DNA of 6,712 nt from NCBI GenBank assembly GCA_964602455.1, contig CAZRRG010000106.1, positions 1 to 6,712 on the forward strand. The letters run 5' to 3'. This document shows, piece by piece, positions 1 through 5,068 of the stretch. The first letter of the stretch is position 1. Every line of letters begins with the position of its first letter. Position numbers and translations under genes: made by a program. Under the pieces are notes generated by a model. That model was not told where the DNA came from and made no database searches. It saw nothing but the letters and a program-made list of their open reading frames with translations. Origin of the DNA: JBBDIP01 sp964602455. Lineage in GTDB: Bacteria > Bacillota > Sulfobacillia > Fermentithermobacillales > Fermentithermobacillaceae.

Positions 1-17
1 TCATCCGCCAAGTCCCG

Positions 18-196
18 CACACGTGTGCCCCTCATTACAATGACCATACTTCATTCTGAAGCATGGTCTCCTCTGAGCCTTAGCGGACCGCCTCCAAGTC
101 CGCAACCTTGCTTCACCTGGGTGCATCCTCGCGGATCGACCGCCCACGGGTGCCCCTCAACAAGAGTGGGATGCGCGGTTTCGGTGCAACGGGGGG
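18..196 (+). repeat. ~180 bp dispersed intergenic repeat, copy A
   Basis: This stretch aligns nearly end to end with 4773-4949 in the same orientation. Shared blocks include AGCCTTAGCGGACCGCC (76-92 here, 4831-4847 there), GAAGCAT, GGGTGCCCCTCA and CGGTGCAA. Similarity by eye is around three quarters with few or no gaps. It contains a small hairpin, CTTCA-TTC-TGAAG (about 49-61), whose partner in copy B is GCTTCAA-T-TTGAAGC, so the stem is kept although the loop differs. I see no coding sequence on either strand. The repeat lies downstream of the four-gene operon, and the other copy lies upstream of it. Confidence 0.75.
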
Positions 197-269
197 TACG
201 GGGCAACGGCACGCTGCGAGGGCATGGGCGACCTACTCGGGCAGCGGCAAATCAATGGGGCTATGGCGA

Positions 270-364
270 GGTACCGGTGCAATGGCGAGATACCGGTGCA
301 ATGGCGAGGTACCGGCGCAATGGCGAGGTACCGGTGCAATGGCGAGATACCGGTGCAATGGCAG
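270..364 (+). repeat. Five-unit 19-bp tandem array next to the GNAT stop codon
   Basis: There are five head-to-tail 19-bp units beginning at 270, 289, 308, 327 and 346, with consensus GRTACCGGTGCAATGGCGA. The second base alternates between G and A, and unit 3 has GGCGC instead of GGTGC. A half unit (CTATGGCGAG) precedes the array. Each unit contains the palindrome ACCGGT, and units with G at position 2 also contain GGTACC. The array ends at the base before the TAA of the GNAT gene (365-367). Because 19 is not a multiple of three, the open frames across it are shadows. A single degenerate unit occurs at the end of copy B (about 4931-4949), so this array looks like a local expansion of that unit. 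Confidence 0.9.
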
Positions 365-1456
365 TTACCGCGGCATGAGTCCCTTTGCCCTGAGGCGCTC
401 TGTGACCGCCTTCAGAAGGACATCCTTCGTCACAGGTCCACCGGAGAGGGGTTCGCCGTCCACGTAGGTGTACTCTTCGCCCAAGCGTAGGGCATCTTCA
501 CGGCTGAGAAGACGGTGCTCGTGGGTGACTACGCGGTCGGACAGTTCCCGGGCATCAGCGAGACGTTGCCGGGCATTGACGATCCGCCAGGGGCATCTGG
601 GTGTGTAGACGACGTCCACGCGGACGCAATCCGGCGAAACATCAAAAGTCGGCGTTACAGCAGTAAATGAAACAAGTGTGGAATCCGGGGTCGCGCGTGG
701 TGCGGAGCCTTCTGGGCCGTCCTCACCTAGTTCGCCGCCTGCACCGCGCACCATGAGGATCGCCTCACCCTGCCGCTGTACCTGCCTGAATCCGAACTTC
801 TCGAGGAACGCGGGAGGCATCCAGTTCTCGTATGTAAGGACGGCGACCGGTTCGGTCGCCACCGCATCAAGGGCCAGTTCCATGAGCCTTCGGCCCAGTC
901 CCATCCCTTTGGCTTTGTCCAGCACCCAGAAGCAGCGGATTACCCAGACGCCGTGTCCAGTTGGGGTGACTGGCAGAGGAACCGTTGGCGGGACCGTCGA
1001 TGCGCCTGTCAGAGGGGCTGTCAGCGGGACCGTCGATTGGACCGCCGACCGGATCGTCAACGGGACCGGGGTGGCCTCTATCGGCGAAAGCTCCAGCCTG
1101 CCAACGGGTTCGGAGTCCAGGAACGCTCCAAAGACCCGCAGTCCAGGGGCGGAAGCGTGCCGCAGCGCCTCGGCGCTCTCCTTCATCGCTGAAAGAATCG
1201 GTGACTGGACTGTTGGTTGGCTCGCTGACGGCGTCGATGATTGACCCACTGATAGCGCCGGTGGCAGGGTCGCTGACGGCGTCGATGATTGACCCACTGA
1301 TAGCACCGGTGGGAAGCTCGCTGCCAGGGCCGCGGTCTGGACCGCTGAATGGACCTCTGAATGGACCGCCTGCGCACCAGATCCCGAAGGGACGCACATC
1401 GCATTCAACTGCTCAAACTGGGCGGGGGATACCTCGCCGACTGTGATCTCTGCCAT
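365..1456 (-). CDS. GNAT N-acetyltransferase with C-terminal thioredoxin-like domain and three low-complexity inserts
   Basis: This gene encodes 363 aa, last in the operon. The start is ATG at 1456, with GGAGGG six bases upstream; the frame is open further upstream, but that part overlaps the preceding gene. The order is: residues 1-23 (beta strand ending in CVPSG), a S/T/P-rich insert at about 24-85, GNAT core (MKESAEALR, then VFGAFLDSEPVGRLEL at 108-123), a second insert at about 127-167, and the acetyl-CoA motif VWVIRCFWVLDKAKGMGLGRRL (170-191, with the GMGLGRR loop at 184-190). It continues with FLEKFGF at 217-223, a third insert at about 238-275, and a thioredoxin-like end (VDVVYTPRCPW at 280-290, YVDGEPLSG at 331-339). 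The architecture matches GNAT proteins with a YoaP-like tail, which are usually near 240 aa. The tail has CPWR where relatives often have CPxC, so the second cysteine is absent. The substrate is unknown. It probably acetylates a small molecule or protein amine in the cytoplasm. Confidence 0.85.
   Translation of the reverse strand: MAEITVGEVSPAQFEQLNAMCVPSGSGAQAVHSEVHSAVQTAALAASFPPVLSVGQSSTPSATLPPALSVGQSSTPSASQPTVQSPILSAMKESAEALRHASAPGLRVFGAFLDSEPVGRLELSPIEATPVPLTIRSAVQSTVPLTAPLTGASTVPPTVPLPVTPTGHGVWVIRCFWVLDKAKGMGLGRRLMELALDAVATEPVAVLTYENWMPPAFLEKFGFRQVQRQGEAILMVRGAGGELGEDGPEGSAPRATPDSTLVSFTAVTPTFDVSPDCVRVDVVYTPRCPWRIVNARQRLADARELSDRVVTHEHRLLSREDALRLGEEYTYVDGEPLSGGPVTKDVLLKAVTERLRAKGLMPR
988..1037 (-). 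repeat. 36-bp period direct repeat inside GNAT insert 2
   Basis: The 14-mer GCGGGACCGTCGAT occurs at 988-1001 and again at 1024-1037, and weaker copies of GGGACCG and GGACCG continue to about 1070. The period of 36 bp is twelve codons, so the frame is kept. The encoded stretch (about residues 127-167) is rich in V, P, T, L and S with no predicted fold. It lies in the loop just before the acetyl-CoA binding strand. Confidence 0.7.
1222..1317 (-). repeat. Two 48-bp tandem units inside GNAT insert 1
   Basis: The units lie at 1222-1269 and 1270-1317; the first 43 positions differ at one base. A third, rapidly diverging start (TCGCTGCC) follows at 1318. The period is 16 codons and yields two copies of SVGQSSTPSA followed by a proline-containing linker. 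The near identity compared with the surrounding degenerate repeats suggests a recent duplication. Confidence 0.9.
1338..1373 (-). repeat. Three 12-bp tandem units in GNAT insert 1
   Basis: The units TGGACCGCTGAA, TGGACCTCTGAA and TGGACCGCCTGC follow each other directly. They encode the four-residue periodicity AVHS, EVHS, AVQT around residues 28-41 of the acetyltransferase. The period is in frame. Confidence 0.8.
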
Positions 1457-1479
1457 GTGCGTCCCTCCGATTACATAGG

Positions 1480-2793
1480 CTACTTCTGCTCCCTGAACTT
1501 CCTCCACATTGCCAGGTACTCGTCCTTCGTGAACACCGGCTTGAACTCGGCCTTGATCCGCTTGGCCTCGGCCGCGCCGTCCCACAAGAGATCGATGACC
1601 GTCATCGCAAGGATCTTAGCCGGGATGACCGACACCATGTCAAGGTCTACCACCTTGAAGGTCCTTGTGTGAGCAGCGCCTTTGATGCCGCCGATGTACG
1701 GATGGATGGACGGGATCACATGGCTGATATCCCCCATGTCCGTAGAGCCCCCGGAGAACTCCGAGGTCTTGACGGCATCTGCGCCGAGGAGGTCCCTGGC
1801 GTTGGCCTCGAACAGCTCCGAAAGCGGCATGCAAGAGCGGAGGGGCAGGTATCCGGGGATTTCGTTGATCTGGACCGTCGCTCCCACCGCGTCGGCGCCG
1901 GCGCGGAGCGCGCGGTTGACCTTCTTGTTCGCCTCAAAGATGGCGGACGTCTCAGCGCCGCGGACGTACGTCTCGAGCCGGACGTCGGCCGGGACGATGT
2001 TGACCAGGTCACCGCCCTTGGTGATGATGGGGTGGACGCGGATGTGGTCCTCATCCTTGAAAGTCTCCCGTTGGGCGTGGATGCCGAAGATGCCCAGCAT
2101 TGCCGCGTTGAGGGCGTTGACTCCTAGGAACGGGGCGGCGCCTGCATGGGCCTCCTGTCCGATGTAGCGGATGGTCTTGCCCACGAAACCGTTGCTGCCC
2201 GCGCTCAGTTTGACCTCCCGGCCTGGGGTTTCGGCATCCACGTGGATCATCTCCGCAAAGTCCACGTCATCGAAGTATCCCAGGCGCAAAAGCTCCTGCT
2301 TGCCGCCGAAGAACTCGATCTTGCCCTCTTCCATAATGCGCTGGCGGTACTCCAGCTCCACGAACTCTTCGGCCGGCACGCCGAAGAATGCGACGTTGCC
2401 TGCCAGGTAGTCCTTGGCGCCGGCATCGATCAGGCCGATGGCGCAGCCCAGCATGGCAGCCGTCTGAGCGTCGTGGCCGCATGCATGGACGGCGCCGGTC
2501 TTCTTGTCCGCGGAGTCGTGATCCCAGCATACGACGGCATCCAACTCACCGAGGACGGCGACCGTCGGTCCGTCTGCCGCACCCTTCAGGTCAGCACGGA
2601 CTCCGGTCACAGCCAGGCCCGTCTTGTACGGGAGTCCGAGACCGTCGAAGACCTCGGCGACCTTGTCGGCGGTCCGCGTCTCCTTGTATCCCAGTTCGGG
2701 ATGGGCCCATATGTCGTTCTTGATGTCGCGTATCTCCGCGGCGCGGTTGTCGATGGCTTGGCAGACCGCCTGCTTCAACTGATGTTTATCCAT
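1480..2793 (-). CDS. M20 family amidohydrolase (AbgB/HipO-like metallopeptidase)
   Basis: This is a 437-aa cytoplasmic metal-dependent hydrolase with no signal peptide. The ATG at 2793 has GGGAGG eight bases upstream. M20D landmarks occur in order: HPELGYKE at 31-38, GELDAV at 82-87, ACGHDAQ at 104-110 (C105 and H107 as probable metal ligands), PAEE at 140-143 (catalytic and ligand glutamates), MIHVD at 182-186, EAHAG at 214-218, GSTDMGD at 349-355 and the late metal-ligand histidine in AAHT (H375). Family members split amide bonds of N-acyl amino acids, hippurate, p-aminobenzoyl-glutamate or peptide conjugates. The length fits AbgA/AbgB-type enzymes, and the early HPELGYKE and complete metal set argue for an active enzyme. 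The two upstream membrane genes, 52 bp away, suggest that the substrate is imported. The exact substrate cannot be read from the sequence. The stop codon lies 23 bp before the GNAT start. Confidence 0.93.
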   Translation of the reverse strand: MDKHQLKQAVCQAIDNRAAEIRDIKNDIWAHPELGYKETRTADKVAEVFDGLGLPYKTGLAVTGVRADLKGAADGPTVAVLGELDAVVCWDHDSADKKTGAVHACGHDAQTAAMLGCAIGLIDAGAKDYLAGNVAFFGVPAEEFVELEYRQRIMEEGKIEFFGGKQELLRLGYFDDVDFAEMIHVDAETPGREVKLSAGSNGFVGKTIRYIGQEAHAGAAPFLGVNALNAAMLGIFGIHAQRETFKDEDHIRVHPIITKGGDLVNIVPADVRLETYVRGAETSAIFEANKKVNRALRAGADAVGATVQINEIPGYLPLRSCMPLSELFEANARDLLGADAVKTSEFSGGSTDMGDISHVIPSIHPYIGGIKGAAHTRTFKVVDLDMVSVIPAKILAMTVIDLLWDGAAEAKRIKAEFKPVFTKDEYLAMWRKFREQK

Positions 2794-2801
2794 TGTAGTC
2801 G

Positions 2802-2807
2802 CCTCCC
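2802..2807 (-). promoter_or_regulatory. Ribosome binding site of the M20 amidohydrolase
   Basis: GGGAGG on the minus strand lies eight bases before the ATG at 2793. It sits in the 52-bp gap after the DUF3100 gene. I see no terminator hairpin in that gap, which supports co-transcription. Confidence 0.7.
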
Positions 2808-2845
2808 GAAATTGCTTCCCGTCTGGCGTTAGTCCTCACAATCTG

Positions 2846-3745
2846 CTACTTAGGTACCGATGGCGGGTCGATCTTCCGTCCGAAGATCCTGCCCCAGAAC
2901 TTGTACATGAAGTTGGCCAGCGGGAGGGCCAGGAACAGGTCCGACCACACGCCGTCGACGTTGGTGAGCAGGTTGGACGCCGCCGCGAATGCAAGCACGT
3001 CGGCGCTTGCTTCAGGTAAGGCGGCAGCAACCGCCCCTGCCGACGCCGACATCATGCTGGCGGATCCCACGCCGCACGCCATTCCGACAGCCCATGGATG
3101 GAACCATCTCAGCGACGCGATCAGACCCGCGAACAGGCCCATGTACACGGCGCCGAACAGGGTCCCGAAGATGTAGGTGCCCAGCGTCCCGCGTCCTTCA
3201 GGCGAGTCGAGGCCGTAGACCTGTCCGGTGATGGCGATGGCGCCCTCGCGGCAGATGGAGTAGGTCGCGCCGACTGCCTCGCGGCCCATCCCCAGAGCCA
3301 CCGCGACCGGCAAGGCGAGGAGAGGACAGAAGAGCATGCCGAACTCCTGCAAAATGAGGGGAAGGCCGGCCGACGCGATCTGTTTGAGCGATGGTCCGAC
3401 CACTGTCCCGAGCTTCGCCACCAGGAGCATGACGGAGATCGTGATGAGCGGGGACGAGGTCTTGACCTGCTTCTCATCCGTGATCTTCAGGAAACGCGGC
3501 GTGGTCAGCACACCGAGGACAAGGGCGTATAGCATGGGGAGGAGGAGCACCACGCCCGGACCTATCGTGAACTTCCGCTGCCTAATGAACTCCGAGATGA
3601 TGACGATGCCGAGGACGACAAGGTGCAGCTTGCCGTCGAGGAAGTTGGGCTTTTCGGCTTCTGCGTTGGGTGTTTCAGGTGTGTTTGGCGCCTCGGGGGT
3701 CGCTGTGCTGGTCTTCTTCTCAGGCATCTCTGTGTTGTTGGCCAC
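2846..3745 (-). CDS. DUF3100-family integral membrane protein
   Basis: This gene encodes a 299-aa membrane protein recognised as DUF3100-like. I place the start at GTG 3745 because a perfect AGGAGGTGA (3751-3759) lies eight bases before it; a GTG at 3754 would overlap that site. Residues 1-36 form a hydrophilic tail rich in P, T, E and N (for example PEAPNTPETPNAEAEKPN). They are followed by about seven hydrophobic segments, near 40-55, 62-82, 97-116, 127-152, 190-213, 216-235 and 245-280. Conserved-looking loops include GREAVGATYSICREGAIAITGQVYG (about 155-179), GVGSASMMSASAG and NLLTNVDGVWSDL (258-270). The family has no characterised function that I know. Its position between a small membrane protein (12 bp) and an amidohydrolase suggests a two-part transporter feeding the hydrolase, but this is inference. 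Confidence 0.85.
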   Translation of the reverse strand: MANNTEMPEKKTSTATPEAPNTPETPNAEAEKPNFLDGKLHLVVLGIVIISEFIRQRKFTIGPGVVLLLPMLYALVLGVLTTPRFLKITDEKQVKTSSPLITISVMLLVAKLGTVVGPSLKQIASAGLPLILQEFGMLFCPLLALPVAVALGMGREAVGATYSICREGAIAITGQVYGLDSPEGRGTLGTYIFGTLFGAVYMGLFAGLIASLRWFHPWAVGMACGVGSASMMSASAGAVAAALPEASADVLAFAAASNLLTNVDGVWSDLFLALPLANFMYKFWGRIFGRKIDPPSVPK

Positions 3746-3750
3746 TGTCC

Positions 3751-3759
3751 TCACCTCCT
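3751..3759 (-). promoter_or_regulatory. Ribosome binding site that fixes the DUF3100 start
   Basis: The minus strand reads AGGAGGTGA, a full complement to the 16S 3' end. It overlaps the TAG stop codon of the upstream small membrane gene (3758-3760), so termination of one gene and initiation of the next are probably coupled. It favours GTG 3745 over GTG 3754 or ATG 3727. Confidence 0.8.
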
Positions 3760-4207
3760 ATATCTTCCCGGTGACTTTGAGCATGATCTGGGCGATTATG
3801 CACGAGCCGATAAAGGTGCCTGACAGCACGAACATAGCCACGATGGCGATCTTCCAGCTCATCTTGGCGAACTGGTCGAGGTCCTTGGCGATGGAAATAC
3901 CCGCATAAGCCAGGATGGGCGTGCAGAGCGCCAGGAAGTTGATGTTGTTGGTGTGTGACAGTATCCATTCAGAGCCAGGAGTCCATGGGGTTGTGAGGAG
4001 GATGGCGATCAGCGAAATGTACACGATGCTTGGGAGCTTCCATGGCAGTACTGTCGACAGCCACCACCCGAGGAACGAGATCGCACCGAGGATCAACATG
4101 CCAGGCAGCGCTTTTAGGGGGTCGATGCTCACAGCTATCCAGTTGCCGACCAAACTAATGGCGCACACGATGACTAAGATTGCCGCGATGTCTTTGGCTC
4201 GAACCAC
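3758..4207 (-). CDS. Small five-helix membrane protein, partner of DUF3100
   Basis: This gene encodes a 149-aa hydrophobic protein and opens the four-gene operon. I choose GTG 4207 because GGAGGG (4218-4223) lies ten bases upstream and the protein then begins just before the first helix. Hydrophobic segments lie near residues 7-27, 33-52, 58-73, 88-106 and 118-140. Polar landmarks are GNWIAVSIDPLKALPGML (21-38), NNINFLALCTPILAYAG (87-103) and the positively charged turn after it, SIAKDLDQF. I do not recognise a named family with certainty. It resembles the short proteins I recall next to DUF3100 genes in Synergistota and Clostridia, which would make it a half-transporter or accessory subunit. 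The frame stays open upstream to a TTG at 4327, adding 40 residues with a GSLAGSLAGSLA repeat. That TTG has no convincing ribosome binding site. Confidence 0.75.
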   Translation of the reverse strand: MVRAKDIAAILVIVCAISLVGNWIAVSIDPLKALPGMLILGAISFLGWWLSTVLPWKLPSIVYISLIAILLTTPWTPGSEWILSHTNNINFLALCTPILAYAGISIAKDLDQFAKMSWKIAIVAMFVLSGTFIGSCIIAQIMLKVTGKI

Positions 4208-4217
4208 TTGGGTCACT

Positions 4218-4223
4218 CCCTCC
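4218..4223 (-). promoter_or_regulatory. Ribosome binding site of the small membrane protein
   Basis: GGAGGG on the minus strand lies ten bases before GTG 4207. The spacing is slightly long. It is the only good site near the start of the hydrophobic region, and therefore decides between GTG 4207 and the unsupported TTG at 4327. Confidence 0.6.
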
Positions 4224-4265
4224 GTGAGAAAGTGGGGGTCTACCAGAAACGTCCAATCCGCTAAG

Positions 4266-4297
4266 GAACCTGCTAGAGAACCTGCTAGAGAACCGCC
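4266..4297 (-). repeat. 12-bp tandem repeat in the operon leader
   Basis: GAACCTGCTAGA occurs at 4266-4277 and 4278-4289, and a truncated unit follows (GAACCGCC, 4290-4297). A related GACCTGCTAAGA is at about 4306-4317. In the frame of the downstream gene the units read GSLA. The repeat either extends the N terminus of the small membrane protein or lies in its 5' untranslated leader; I favour the leader. Confidence 0.75.
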
Positions 4298-4327
4298 CAA
4301 GTCACGACCTGCTAAGAGGACAACCAA

Positions 4328-4597
4328 GTAAGCTTGGACGTTAGGAAATCGTGGTCTGCGTGCGCCCGACTATCACCTCCGAAACACAAGAGGCCAAGGC
4401 GACGGGGATCAACAGTGGAGGGAAGTGTGCTGCGTAGGTGCTACTCTCGCCGATTGTGTAATTCTGCGCATAGGACTATAGTCCTGCCGAACGCGTGGCG
4501 ATTAGGAGGACGTTTTTAGGGATGGTTGCGCCGGGTCTTCGGGAGCTTGTGAAGATCGGTTTGCCTGCATCTTGTAGGGCGATGCTCCGGATCGAAG
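4328..4597. other. Gene-poor spacer upstream of the DUF3100 operon
   Basis: No convincing gene is present on either strand. The spacer holds an isolated Shine-Dalgarno-like TCACCTCC (4373-4380, minus-strand GGAGGTGA) with no usable start after it, the palindrome and promoter-like pair at 4454-4485, and a short plus-strand frame beginning at 4522 behind AGGAGG (4504-4509). The promoter of the DUF3100 operon should lie here or in 4208-4327, but I could not pick a minus-strand -35/-10 pair with confidence. Confidence 0.5.
4454..4485 (+). promoter_or_regulatory. Candidate plus-strand promoter overlapping a 14-bp palindrome
   Basis: TTGTGT (4454-4459) and TATAGT (4477-4482) are separated by 17 bases, a good sigma-70-like geometry. 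TATAGT lies in the perfect palindrome AGGACTATAGTCCT (4472-4485). A dimeric regulator bound there would cover the -10 element. The palindrome reads the same on the minus strand, so it could equally be an operator for the operon starting at 4207. No gene follows on the plus strand; a transcript would run into the repeat region. Confidence 0.3.
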
Positions 4598-4661
4598 CAT
4601 CCCATCCGCGACCGTGCACTCAGATGAAACATCCTATCCGCGACCCTGCACTCAGATGAAG
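4598..4661 (+). repeat. Two 32-bp tandem units
   Basis: The units at 4598-4629 and 4630-4661 differ at about three positions, and a third begins at 4662 (CATGG). The core is CATCCYATCCGCGACC followed by TGCACTCAGATGAA. The junction reads GAAGCAT or GAAACAT, the same word found at 4811-4820 and in copy A near 57-63, tying these units to the larger dispersed repeat. Confidence 0.85.
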
Positions 4662-4880
4662 CATGGTTTTGGTTTGTGGGCCTTCGCCGGCATCCGATCC
4701 GCCCGCCCCGTTCACTGGTGCCCCTCATCAGCAAGAGTCCGTCCACCCGTGCACCTCATCAGCCGGTGGGCGCACACTGGTGCACCTCATCATGCTGACC
4801 GTGCTTCAATTTGAAGCATCCCATCCTTTTAGCCTTAGCGGACCGCCCCCGAGTCCCTAACCTTGTTTCATCTGAGTGCA
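4615..4880. repeat. 16-bp perfect inverted repeat across the repeat region
   Basis: TGCACTCAGATGAAAC at 4615-4630 is the exact reverse complement of GTTTCATCTGAGTGCA at 4865-4880. A shorter copy of the left arm (TGCACTCAGATGAA, 4647-4660) also pairs with the right arm. The arms bracket about 234 bp of degenerate repeats. I see no transposase and no clear target-site duplication, so I record it as an inverted repeat only. Confidence 0.7.
4718..4792 (+). repeat. Three occurrences of GTGCMCCTCATCA at 31-bp spacing
   Basis: GTGCMCCTCATCA starts at 4718, 4749 and 4780, exactly 31 bp apart. A further copy (GTGCCCCTCATCA) starts at 4905, 125 bp after the third, close to four periods. A relative (GTGCACCCTCA) is at 4876. 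Spacers between motif copies are not alike, so a faded tandem array is more likely than a CRISPR. The motif also occurs in copy A at 25 and 150. Confidence 0.7.
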
Positions 4881-4949
4881 CCCTCAGGGATAGGCCGTCC
4901 ATGGGTGCCCCTCATCACGGAGAGGGCGTTCGGTATCGGTGCAAGGGGT
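4773..4949 (+). repeat. ~180 bp dispersed intergenic repeat, copy B
   Basis: This is the homologue of 18-196 in the same orientation. It includes the 15-nt hairpin GCTTCAATTTGAAGC (4803-4817), the 17-base identical block AGCCTTAGCGGACCGCC (4831-4847) and GGGTGCCCCTCATCA (4903-4917). It ends with a single CGGTATCGGTGCAAGGGG, which corresponds to the 19-bp unit that is amplified five times after copy A. It lies between the DUF438 gene and the DUF3100 operon. Confidence 0.75.
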
Positions 4950-4954
4950 AGATC

Positions 4955-4991
4955 GGAGGCCGGATCAGCATCAAGTGCTGATCCGGCTTCC
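4955..4991. terminator. Strong hairpin downstream of the DUF438 gene
   Basis: A perfect 12-bp stem (GCCGGATCAGCA at 4959-4970 with TGCTGATCCGGC at 4976-4987) has a five-base loop. On the plus strand it can be extended to 16 pairs (4955-4991) with one G-U. It starts about 80 bp past the DUF438 stop codon. There is no long T run on either side, so intrinsic termination is likely but not textbook; it may act in both directions or protect the 3' end. Confidence 0.6.
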
Positions 4992-5068
4992 TAGTGGTCA
5001 TATCTCGCATGTGCCGCATCCGCAGTACTAGCCACGTTTCTATTGCATCTGCTGCGTCTACGCCTTCG

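Noticed and set aside
25..490. Open frames on both strands through the 19-bp array
   Set aside because: All three frames of a stop-free 19-bp repeat remain open, giving cyclic peptides such as ARYRCNGE. There is no ribosome binding site or family similarity.
678..1446. Long plus- and minus-strand frames opposite the GNAT gene, some with repeated MIDPLIAP
   Set aside because: They are shadows of the GC-rich GNAT gene; their repeats come from its in-frame duplications.
4208..4327. 40-residue N-terminal extension of the small membrane protein from TTG 4327
   Set aside because: No ribosome binding site precedes the TTG, and the extension is mostly the GSLA repeat. GTG 4207 has a site and begins at the first helix.
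4373..4380. Perfect minus-strand GGAGGTGA upstream of the DUF3100 operon
   Set aside because: No ATG, GTG or TTG follows at a usable distance, and stop codons appear soon after, so no gene is supported.
4522..4659. Short plus-strand frame of 45 codons (MVAPGLRELVKIGLPASCRA...) behind AGGAGG at 4504-4509
   Set aside because: The first 20 residues faintly recall the start of IS3 OrfB transposases, but the rest runs into the 32-bp repeats, the ribosome binding site is 12 bases away, and nothing else of an insertion sequence is present.
4718..4917. CRISPR-like regular spacing of GTGCMCCTCATCA
   Set aside because: The repeated word is only about 13 bp, it is imperfect, the array is interrupted, and no cas gene is in the window. 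A decayed tandem repeat explains it better.
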